Assembly: GCF_001224225.1 (NCBI RefSeq)
Contig: NZ_CUEE01000001.1
Coordinates: forward strand, 248,001 to 312,000
DNA length: 64,000 nucleotides
Direction: 5' to 3'
Source of the DNA: Staphylococcus borealis
GTDB lineage: Bacteria > Bacillota > Bacilli > Staphylococcales > Staphylococcaceae
In this document: in pieces, positions 57,153 to 64,000 of the stretch
Layout: the number at the start of each line of letters is the position of its first letter
How positions within the stretch are numbered: position 1 is the stretch's first letter
Notes under the pieces: model-generated
Databases searched by the model: none
What the model saw: only the letters and a program-made list of their open reading frames with translations
What the model was told of the DNA's origin: nothing
Program-made: the position numbers and the translations under genes

Positions 57153-59090
57153 TTATGCTTTAATTGCCGCTCCATCTTCAACTTCATTAATATCTTTACG
57201 TGTATGCACACAATTATTTTGCAGTCGCATTAATGCCGATTTAATGTAATTATATTGCGGTAAATCGGAAAGTTCATTAATTTCAAGTCTGCTTTGAAGT
57301 TCGAAATGTTTCGCTAAGTTCTCAAAGGTAACAAGGTATTCTCCCATTTGATGATCAGAAATACGTTGACGTTGATGATCTTGCATTGCACGCATTAACA
57401 TAAAGTTAATTTCTTCCAATGCGAAGATACTTGGATAATAATAACGAATCACTTCTTGATTTGAGAATAATTCACCACTTGCTGAATTATTAATTTGTGT
57501 CATGTTACTCATTTTCACTGATAAAGCTAAGCTTTCATCTCTTTCACGTAAATCATCTTGGTAATGATTTTCTGAGAATAAATATTGGAAGATAACGGCT
57601 TCTTTACGAACCACTTCTGCAATCGTACGTGGTAACATGGCGGATGCTGTTTGTCGATTAATAAGTAAGATCCCAACAACTGCGATGGCAATACCAATCA
57701 ATACATCAAAGATACGTGTATAGGCAATTGAAATGGACAGGTTATCTGACGCTAAACCATTTAATAATATAACTTGGATTGTAATAAAGATTACCGCAAA
57801 GGCATAGTTAGAACCTACAAATGTTTCAGTAACCATTGCCGCAAGACCCATAATAATGACTGCAATAATCAAGTGTGGATTGAAATATAGTATTGCTGAT
57901 AATACGAGTGTACCTAATATGGTACCTAAGCCACGGGCTACAGAACGGTCTAACATGCGTCGTGTTGTCATACCTAATAAGACGGTATGCGCCGTTAATG
58001 GAATCCAGTAAGATTTTTGGATATTAAATGCTAATGAAATAAAAATGGCCACTGCCATAATTACGGCATAAATCAAAGTATTTCGAAATACGATCGAATC
58101 TAACGTTAAATTATGAATGATACGTTGACTGTAAAGTGGTTTACGAACACTCGCTTCATGTTCAATTTGGTTAGAATCTAAGTTTGTAATTTCATCGATT
58201 TTCAAGATATATTGCCATAAATCGTCAAACGCTTCATCAACATTGACTTCTTTTGTCCATTTTTCTCGAGCTGCTGATGTACGATATGCATTGCGTATTG
58301 CAACGTCCATCATTTCAACTAATTCATTTGGAATTGGGCGTATACCTTTTTCATGTAATTCCAATAGCTCTGAATACAAACCTTGTGCTGAGGTATGTAG
58401 CAATAACAATCTTTGGAAGCGAGGACTTAATTTTTGATCAGCCCCAGCTGTTGCAGTGATTAACAATTCATCAGAGTTCTTGAATTGTGTTACTGCTGCT
58501 TTGGCACTCTCTTTAAACTTATCAACATCGTTATAATTGTGCATTAATTCTTTAATCATGTTAAAGTCAGCATTAATTGCTCTATTTTCAATCTTTTGCT
58601 TTTGGAAAAGGATTGTCAAAATAACTACAAATGTAGCAATCGCACCACCAATAAGAATGGCAACACCGCGGTACAGTGCTTCATTTGGTGCTACTGGCAA
58701 GTTGCTGGGTAAACAAAATGTTACAAGGAAGAAAGTTGAAGACGGTCCAGCAATCTTCAATGCACTGAAGATATAGTATGGAATGACCGTAACTAATAAT
58801 AATGTCACACCATATAGAATCGGTTCAGTAACCGTAAGTGTTCCCAGTATCATACATACCGCAAATGAGAGCGAACATAAGATAACTGTTCTAATCATTG
58901 AGCGTGGTGAGCTTTTGAACACATAAATATGTGCCAATGTCCCAGTTGACACGAGCAATCCTAGTGCGAAATTACCTAGGAAATAACCTAATAGTGCTGG
59001 GATTATTAATAACAAGCCCTGTCTAATACCTTTCATCGGGTCAACTTTGCTTGTATCAAATGTGATAAGTGATTTTAAAACATTTCCCAA
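57153..59090 (-). CDS. FUSC family (aromatic acid exporter-like) membrane protein
   Basis: A 645-residue protein with two bundles of about six hydrophobic helices each (residues 20-165 and 335-480), separated and followed by cytosolic helical regions. This is the FUSC/YccS-AaeB layout proposed for export of aromatic or fusaric acids. The frame opens with TTG at 59090 behind GAAAGGA at nine bases, so a TTG start is likely. Substrate unknown. The DUF2188 gene follows on the same strand. Confidence 0.8.
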   Translation of the reverse strand: MGNVLKSLITFDTSKVDPMKGIRQGLLLIIPALLGYFLGNFALGLLVSTGTLAHIYVFKSSPRSMIRTVILCSLSFAVCMILGTLTVTEPILYGVTLLLVTVIPYYIFSALKIAGPSSTFFLVTFCLPSNLPVAPNEALYRGVAILIGGAIATFVVILTILFQKQKIENRAINADFNMIKELMHNYNDVDKFKESAKAAVTQFKNSDELLITATAGADQKLSPRFQRLLLLHTSAQGLYSELLELHEKGIRPIPNELVEMMDVAIRNAYRTSAAREKWTKEVNVDEAFDDLWQYILKIDEITNLDSNQIEHEASVRKPLYSQRIIHNLTLDSIVFRNTLIYAVIMAVAIFISLAFNIQKSYWIPLTAHTVLLGMTTRRMLDRSVARGLGTILGTLVLSAILYFNPHLIIAVIIMGLAAMVTETFVGSNYAFAVIFITIQVILLNGLASDNLSISIAYTRIFDVLIGIAIAVVGILLINRQTASAMLPRTIAEVVRKEAVIFQYLFSENHYQDDLRERDESLALSVKMSNMTQINNSASGELFSNQEVIRYYYPSIFALEEINFMLMRAMQDHQRQRISDHQMGEYLVTFENLAKHFELQSRLEINELSDLPQYNYIKSALMRLQNNCVHTRKDINEVEDGAAIKA

Positions 59091-59176
59091 TGTTATCTTT
59101 CCTTTCTATAAAACATACATATTCAATGATAACACTTTTTATTCGTTCATATGATAGTGATTGTTTAAATAATAAA

Positions 59177-59225
59177 AAGGTAGGATTAAAATCATCGCTT
59201 CGCAATTGACTTCTTATCCTACCTT
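59177..59225 (-). terminator. Terminator of the monooxygenase-like gene
   Basis: Minus-strand AAGGTAGGAT / ATCCTACCTT with additional inner pairing and TTTTTATT after. Confidence 0.85.
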
Positions 59226-59256
59226 AGTAATGTTTACGTTATGAAATTAACTTTAA

Positions 59257-59541
59257 TTATTTTACTTCAGCTACGTCGATTACTGGTTTTTCTGTAATAT
59301 AGTTACCGATATTTTCACTAAACACTTTAAAATGATCTGAATGATTGTGTGCTTCAACAGCAGCTTGATCTTTATAGTTCTCTACAACTACGAACGTATT
59401 ACGTTCACTTACATCTTCATAGTGACTATAAAATGTATTACCTTCTTCTTCACGTGCATGTTTGACTAAATTCGTCATTAAATCTAAATAGGCATCACGA
59501 TGTTCTTCACTTACTTTAAGTTTTGCATTAATAATAATCAT
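59257..59541 (-). CDS. Putative quinol monooxygenase (ABM domain)
   Basis: 94 residues, antibiotic-biosynthesis-monooxygenase fold (YgiN-like dimeric ferredoxin fold). The pattern IIINAKLKVSEEHRDAYLDL, ARE EEGNTFYSHY and VENYKDQAAVEAHNHSDHF is typical. The family oxidises quinols without cofactors, or has no enzyme activity. ATG 59541 has GAGGGTGG five bases upstream. Confidence 0.85.
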   Translation of the reverse strand: MIIINAKLKVSEEHRDAYLDLMTNLVKHAREEEGNTFYSHYEDVSERNTFVVVENYKDQAAVEAHNHSDHFKVFSENIGNYITEKPVIDVAEVK

Positions 59542-59604
59542 ACATTCCACCCTCAATTTGTGATTTATTCACTATCATCTTACCACTTCCACATAGATAA
59601 AACC

Positions 59605-59812
59605 GGGAGTGGGACAGAATTCTTTTTAAATTCGTCGTCCCTCTCCCAACTTGCTTTGCTTGTAGAATTTCTTAATGAAATTCTCTTTGTTGGGGCCCCG
59701 CCCGCAAGGATGACTAGAACTGAGAAAAGCTTGATTTAAGCGCCTTCTCAGTTCAGTCAGCTACTGCGAAATTGCAAAATAGCATAATTATATTATTTAT
59801 GTCCCAGTCTCG
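59605..59812. repeat. Dispersed hairpin repeat with one STAR-type core, copy G
   Basis: GGGAGTGGGACAGAATTC at the left, a TTGGGGCCCCGCCCGC core at about 59690 with flanking GAATTTC/GAAATTC arms, then the ACTGAGAA hairpin and the TATGTCCCAG end. Confidence 0.85.
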
Positions 59813-59850
59813 ACTATTTATCTAGGCATGATGCCCTAGTTTATATGAAA

Positions 59851-61131
59851 TTATTTTAATTCACGACTTTCATCTTTAATCAATGGTTTATCTGGTGATA
59901 CAAACAACCATAAAATTGCTGCGATAACTGCTGGAATAATTAGCAATTGGAAAGTCATTGTCCAACCAAGTGATGCTACTAATGCACCAGCTAAGAATGG
60001 ACTTAATAACGCACCAATGTTACCCCATAAGTTCATCCAACCAGATACAGTACCTGCGAAGTTTCTACCAATGTCATTCGCTGCAGCCCAGCTCATACCC
60101 ATTGATACACCCATACCGCCTAAACCAAGTGATAACCAGAAAATAGTTACATATAAATTATCAGTATGTACTGCAAAGAAAATTGAAACTGCAAATACGA
60201 TGAAACCTACAATAGCAATCAAACCTCTTGAAACAAATCTTGATTGACCACTGCGTAAAATTTTATCTGAAATCGCACCAGCAGATAAAATTAAAATAAA
60301 CATAATGAACCAAGGTAATGAACTAATCGCCATGTCTTTAAATTCTACATGATATTGTTCAGTTAAGTACGTTGGTAACCAAATTAAGAATAATGAAATA
60401 ACAAATTGTACTACAAAGTATTGACCTGCAATCGCATAGAAACTAATACGACGGAAGAATTGATTCCATGGTGGTAATGATTTCGTTGTTTGAACAAGGT
60501 CACGATTCTCCATAATGAAATGTTTCTCTGCGTCATTAACCATACGATGTTGTTCAGGTAAATCTTTCGCAATAATTCCCCATAATATTGCAATTAAGAT
60601 ACCTGCCACACCAAAGATATAAAATACCGCTTGCCAGTTAAATGCGTTTACAATAGCAATTGTAATGACAGGTGCTAATACAGGTCCAAAATATGAACCA
60701 GCAAGTAACATACTTGATGCTCTACCTTTCTCATCTTTAGAGAACCAGTTTGCATTAAACACGGCGTTTGATGGATACATAGGCGCTTCCCCGATACCAA
60801 ATAAGAAACGAACTAAATATAATAAACCGTGATGTTTAATCATACCTGTTAAAATAGTGAAAGCACTCCACCATACTAAAGCAATTGTAATCATCTTACG
60901 TGGTCCGAATTTCTCAGCTAGCATACCTGAAGGTACTTGCATTAAAGCATAACCTAACGAGAAGAATGAAGCTAATAGACCAAATTGTTGTTTTGTCATA
61001 TGTAAATCTTCCATCATTTGCGGGGCAATATACGAAATGTTGGATCTATCCATATAGGCGATTACACCTATAATAAAAAATGCTAATGCAAAAAACCAAC
61101 GAACACTACTTTTCTTTTGTCTTTGTACCAT
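59851..61131 (-). CDS. MFS transporter, anion:cation symporter (hexuronate/sugar-acid) family
   Basis: A 426-residue 12-helix transporter. The ACS hallmarks are AYMDRSNISYIAPQM in the first loop, the helix-2/3 motif VPSGMLAEKFGPRKM, RFLFGIGEAPMYPSNAVF in helix 4 and SWAAANDIGRNFAGTVSGWMN in helix 10. Family substrates include glucarate, galactonate, hexuronates and tartrate. A cre site lies 150 bp upstream, fitting carbon-source control. The ATG has GAGG very close, so an alternative start cannot be excluded. Confidence 0.85.
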   Translation of the reverse strand: MVQRQKKSSVRWFFALAFFIIGVIAYMDRSNISYIAPQMMEDLHMTKQQFGLLASFFSLGYALMQVPSGMLAEKFGPRKMITIALVWWSAFTILTGMIKHHGLLYLVRFLFGIGEAPMYPSNAVFNANWFSKDEKGRASSMLLAGSYFGPVLAPVITIAIVNAFNWQAVFYIFGVAGILIAILWGIIAKDLPEQHRMVNDAEKHFIMENRDLVQTTKSLPPWNQFFRRISFYAIAGQYFVVQFVISLFLIWLPTYLTEQYHVEFKDMAISSLPWFIMFILILSAGAISDKILRSGQSRFVSRGLIAIVGFIVFAVSIFFAVHTDNLYVTIFWLSLGLGGMGVSMGMSWAAANDIGRNFAGTVSGWMNLWGNIGALLSPFLAGALVASLGWTMTFQLLIIPAVIAAILWLFVSPDKPLIKDESRELK

Positions 61132-61281
61132 AACCTCTTTTTCCTACTTCCTCTAATTTGTTGATTCTAAATATGTTGTCTAATATACTCACAAGACTCC
61201 CTATTATATAAAAATAACTCCCTTATAACCCTTACCATCATAGGGTTTTTAGCATTTATTTTTATTTATATTACCAGGTTT

Positions 61282-61295
61282 TGAAATCGTTTTCA
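61282..61295. promoter_or_regulatory. CcpA cre site upstream of the sugar-acid transporter
   Basis: TGAAATCGTTTTCA matches every fixed position of TGNAANCGNNNNCA. Between it and the gene are a minus-strand TATAAT (61203-61208) and a dyad AACCCT...AGGGTT (61227-61247). Confidence 0.6.
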
Positions 61296-61365
61296 ATATC
61301 TTATTTAAAAGTTCTTTTATTAAATTGTACATCGTTCGTTACTTTATTCACTAATTACGTCATTT

Positions 61366-61690
61366 GGGAGTGGAACAACATTCTTTTCACATTCGTTGTC
61401 CAACCCCAACTCGCTTAGCTTGTAAAATCACTTTCGTGATTTTCTGTGTTGGGGCCCCGACTCCCAGCTTGCTTTGCTTGTAGAATTTCTTGATGAAATT
61501 CTCTTTGCTGGGGCCCCGACTCCCAGCTTGCTTTGGTTGTAGAATTTCTTAATGCCGTTCTTTGTGGTGAGACCCGCACCCAAGGATGACTAGAACCGAC
61601 AAAAGCTTAATTTAAGCACCCTCTTTGTTCAGTCAGCTACTGAGAATTGATGAAATAGGATCATTATATGATTGATGTCCCTTGCTCTTC
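61366..61690. repeat. Dispersed hairpin repeat with two STAR-type cores, longest copy
   Basis: Starts GGGAGTGGAACAACATTC, carries GGGGCCCC cores at about 61451 and 61510 plus a decayed third unit (GGTGAGACCCGCACCC), then a mutated ACTGAGAA hairpin. More diverged than other copies. Confidence 0.8.
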
Positions 61691-61793
61691 CTATTAAAAT
61701 TTGAACTCTATTCGAAAAAATTGTAGAATGAATTTGAAATCAAACGTGAATCATAATTATTAAAAATTAAATAGATAATTTATCCACTGGAAG

Positions 61794-61877
61794 TGCCTTT
61801 GTTTAAGGCTGAGAGTAAAGAAAGAACTTTATAATTCCTGGAACCTGATCCAGTTTGCACTGGCGTAGGAAAGTGGC
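61794..61877 (+). promoter_or_regulatory. TPP (thiamine pyrophosphate) riboswitch
   Basis: The P1 arms CCACT / AGTGG, the GGCTGAGA core, AACCTGATC and the GGCGTAGGAAAG stretch match the conserved THI-box. It controls the thiazole synthesis genes downstream. Confidence 0.97.
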
Positions 61878-61903
61878 TTGCTAAATAACGTTCTATATAG
61901 ACC

Positions 61904-61938
61904 AACGCTATTTCCTACGAAGGAGATAGCGTTTTTTT
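61904..61938 (+). terminator. Expression-platform terminator of the TPP riboswitch
   Basis: AACGCTATTTCC / GGAGATAGCGTT (one G-U type mismatch) followed by seven T, 26 bases after the aptamer; terminates when TPP is bound. Confidence 0.93.
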
Positions 61939-61943
61939 CATTT

Positions 61944-62137
61944 GGGAGTGGGACAGAATTCTTTTTAAATTCGTTGTCCCACCCCAGCTTGCTTTGCTTG
62001 TAGAATTTCTTGATGAAATTCTCTTTGCTGGGGCCCCACTAGAACTGAGAAAAGCTTGATTTAAGCGCCTTCTCAGTTCAGTCAGCTACTGCGAATTTGC
62101 AAAATAGCATCATCATATTATTTATGTCCCAGGCTCT
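61944..62137. repeat. Dispersed hairpin repeat inserted between riboswitch and tenI, with one STAR-type core
   Basis: GGGAGTGGGACAGAATTC... with a TGGGGCCCCACTAG core at about 62030, where the usual GCAAGGGTG segment is missing, then ACTGAGAA hairpin and TATGTCCCAGGCTCTTTTTT end. The outer arms plus T run give it terminator potential inside the thi leader. Confidence 0.85.
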
Positions 62138-62154
62138 TTTTTCATTTATTAGGA

Positions 62155-62748
62155 GTGATAGCCATCTTTATAGCGATAACAACTTACAAACATTTAACAG
62201 CGTCAGATTTACAACATTTTCTTGATATTAGTGAGGGGATTGATGGTTTACTCTTTCGTACCCCTATGTCTAGAGATGAGTTGTGTTCTTTTCTCAACAG
62301 ATTAATCGTTGCTGGATTCCCTAGAGATAAAATCATTGTCCATAGCGATATCGAATTATTAGAAGTGCTAAATCTTACACGTTTACATTGTCGCGAGATG
62401 GACACGTTGGCATTCCACTATAAAGAACACCATCCAGAGGTGCAGGTTAGCATGTCAACGCACTCGGTTGACTCTGTTAAACAGGCTTATCAACATCACT
62501 TGGATTATGTCTTTTATGGTCATATATTTCCAACCGCTTCTAAGCCAAATCAACAACCTAGAACATCGTCCGAAATCAACGATGTATTGCACGTGCCTAT
62601 CCCGATATATGCCATAGGTGGTATGACGGAAGATACGATACATCAACTACCGCCTGGCTTTGCAGGTATTTGTGCAATTTCATACTTTATGAACGCATCT
62701 TTACAACAAATTCAACATCTACGAAAGGAGTGGTTGAAAGATGCATGA
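62155..62748 (+). CDS. tenI: TenI-like thiazole tautomerase
   Basis: About 195 residues, ThiE-like TIM barrel lacking the full ThiE set. TenI aromatises the thiazole product of ThiG. Segments STHSVDSVKQAYQHHLDYVFYG, HIFPTASKP and IYAIGGMTEDT fit. The start is odd: AGGAG at 62151-62155 runs straight into the only standard in-frame start (GTG 62155), while the codon at ideal distance (62164) is ATC, giving (M)FIAITTYK. Either a rare AUC start, a mutated ATG or poor GTG use. It overlaps thiO by eight bases. Confidence 0.8.
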   Translation: MIAIFIAITTYKHLTASDLQHFLDISEGIDGLLFRTPMSRDELCSFLNRLIVAGFPRDKIIVHSDIELLEVLNLTRLHCREMDTLAFHYKEHHPEVQVSMSTHSVDSVKQAYQHHLDYVFYGHIFPTASKPNQQPRTSSEINDVLHVPIPIYAIGGMTEDTIHQLPPGFAGICAISYFMNASLQQIQHLRKEWLKDA

Positions 62749-63856
62749 CGTTCTTATTATTGGTTCTGGTGTCATCGGAATGTCCATTGCAAGACACCTT
62801 AGTCACACGCATCTCGACATCGCAATCGTTGACCGAGATATACCTGGTAAACATGCATCCTATAAAGCTGGTGGCATGTTAGGTGCTCAGAATGAATTTA
62901 CAGAAGATAGTGATTTATTTCGACTTGCACTCGAGTCGCGAGACCTCTTTCCTGAATTATGCCAATCTTTACAAGATGAAACGGGCATTGATATTCAATA
63001 TCAAGCATCTGGATTAATTAAAATTGCGAATCAACCTAGTGATGTAGACCATTTACGTGCACAATATCAATTCCTACACGCATTAGATCACAATGTTGTT
63101 GCGCTCTCAGACAATGACTTGGCCGATTTAACGAATGGCAATGTCTCAGCAGCAGACATGGCTATTTATATCCCAAATGATGGACAAATCAATGCGAATC
63201 GTTATACGAAAGCATTGTTTAAATCTCTGCAACAACGTCACATTACGCGCTACTTTAATACAGATGTTACTGGCATTCATCGTCAGAATGGCTATTATCA
63301 AATCGCATCATCTAAAGGTGATTTATATGCTAAAAAGGTCATTGTTGCAGGTGGTGCATGGTCATCTCAACTATTAAAGCAGTATCAACTGCCACGTGAG
63401 GTTGTTGGCGTCAAAGGTGAAGTCCTACTTGTGGAACACGATGATTTACATTTAGATCAAACGTTATTTATGACTAATGGATGTTATGTTGTGCCAAAAC
63501 AACCAAACCGTTATTTAATTGGTGCTACGAGTGAATTTGATAATTATTCAGTAGGTAATACAACGCAAGGTATTTCCTGGTTGAAACATTATGCAACAGC
63601 ACGCATTCCTGAACTTGCAAACGCACGTGTACTCAAACAATGGTCTGGCGTACGTCCGTACACAGAGGGTGAACTACCAATTATGGACCAAATTGACGAT
63701 GGCTTATACGTGATTACCGGTCACTATCGTAACGGTATTTTATTATCTCCTGTGATTGGACGTGACATCGCAAATTGGCTATTAACTGGTGTCAAACCAG
63801 CTCAATATGAATCTTTCAATGTCTCAAGGAGGTTAAATCATGAAATGTATCATTAA
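62741..63856 (+). CDS. thiO: Glycine oxidase ThiO
   Basis: A 371-residue FAD enzyme oxidising glycine to the imine needed by ThiG for the thiazole ring. FAD motif GSGVIGMSIARHL at residues 8-20, DRDIPGKHASYKAGGMLGAQ, and the C-terminal QWSGVRPYTEGELPIMDQ with GHYRNGILLSP are typical. AAAGGAG lies within the end of tenI. It overlaps thiS by 17 bases. Confidence 0.94.
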   Translation: MHDVLIIGSGVIGMSIARHLSHTHLDIAIVDRDIPGKHASYKAGGMLGAQNEFTEDSDLFRLALESRDLFPELCQSLQDETGIDIQYQASGLIKIANQPSDVDHLRAQYQFLHALDHNVVALSDNDLADLTNGNVSAADMAIYIPNDGQINANRYTKALFKSLQQRHITRYFNTDVTGIHRQNGYYQIASSKGDLYAKKVIVAGGAWSSQLLKQYQLPREVVGVKGEVLLVEHDDLHLDQTLFMTNGCYVVPKQPNRYLIGATSEFDNYSVGNTTQGISWLKHYATARIPELANARVLKQWSGVRPYTEGELPIMDQIDDGLYVITGHYRNGILLSPVIGRDIANWLLTGVKPAQYESFNVSRRLNHEMYH

Positions 63857-64000
63857 TGGTGACACGTTCACGTTCGATTCGGAACAATCGATTCATCAAG
63901 TGCTCGAATCACTCGAGTTAGACCCACAACGTGTCATTGTTGAACATAATAAAACATTGATTAAGCAAGATGATTATCATCAACACACTGTGCGTGAAGA
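63840..64000 (+). CDS. thiS: Sulfur carrier protein ThiS, 5' part
   Basis: About 53 residues visible before the window ends (MKCIINGDTFTF...VLESLELDPQRVIVEHN). This beta-grasp protein carries sulfur on a C-terminal GG, not in view. AGGAGG precedes the ATG at the end of thiO. thiG and thiF would be expected next. Confidence 0.9.
   Translation, partial: MKCIINGDTFTFDSEQSIHQVLESLELDPQRVIVEHNKTLIKQDDYHQHTVRE

Noticed and set aside
1-64000. CRISPR arrays, tRNA or rRNA genes, prophage or complete insertion sequences
   Set aside because: No regularly spaced repeats, cloverleaf or rRNA stretches, transposase or integrase frames were found; the dispersed repeats are not evenly spaced.

Overview
The window is low-GC Firmicute DNA (about 33% G+C by eye) from a Staphylococcus. 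Markers are lytSR-lrgAB, the opuC operon, gntRKP, the small alarmone synthetase relP, galU and a TPP-controlled thiazole operon, all in arrangements familiar from S. aureus and its relatives. Dispersed staphylococcal hairpin repeats, including STAR-type GGGGCCCC cores, sit between many genes. The presence of ppk, metY and an unassigned two-component system suggests a coagulase-negative species, but the sequence alone does not let me name it.

Region 1-9.8 kb: the 3' part of a YidC insertase gene, an NAD-dependent epimerase-like protein, a YagU-like membrane protein, a ketopantoate reductase-like enzyme and a NorB-like drug efflux pump. Then comes the LytSR two-component system with its target lrgAB (holin/antiholin-like control of murein hydrolases and cell death). 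9.8-20.8 kb: the complete OpuC osmoprotectant ABC transporter behind a candidate sigma-B promoter, a butanediol dehydrogenase, a YdeI protein, an APC permease, a carboxylesterase gene broken by one amber codon, an MFS exporter and a small membrane protein. 20.9-26.7 kb: an unassigned OmpR-type two-component system facing a FetAB-like ABC transporter, then two tandem CPBP membrane proteins, one of which has lost its catalytic motifs. 26.8-38.5 kb: metabolic genes (FMN-dependent glutamate synthase-like protein, metY, lipoprotein, M42 peptidase, SDR, AbgT transporter) and the polyphosphate pair ppx-ppk.

Region 38.6-48.9 kb is the most accessory-looking stretch. It holds an AT-rich coiled-coil membrane protein of unknown function, an M20 peptidase, an SDR and two small unknown proteins. 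A 138-bp long-hairpin element follows. Next is an AT-rich defence-like cluster of a Nudix hydrolase overlapping a PLD-nuclease/SF2-helicase/DUF3427 protein, followed by an McrB-N-type/DUF3883 nuclease-like protein. Beyond it lies about 0.85 kb of non-coding DNA packed with tandem hairpin units and terminators, a candidate cluster of structured small RNAs. Region 48.9-64 kb returns to core genes: galU, gntRKP with a palindromic GntR operator and a cre site, a MerR regulator with a classical 19-bp-spacer promoter, a hydrolase, relP, a DUF2188 protein, a FUSC-family protein, a monooxygenase-like protein and an ACS-family sugar-acid transporter. The window ends with a TPP riboswitch and tenI-thiO-thiS (thiS cut by the window end). 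In that thi leader, a dispersed repeat lies between the riboswitch terminator and tenI, and tenI has no conventional start codon at the right distance from its ribosome binding site.
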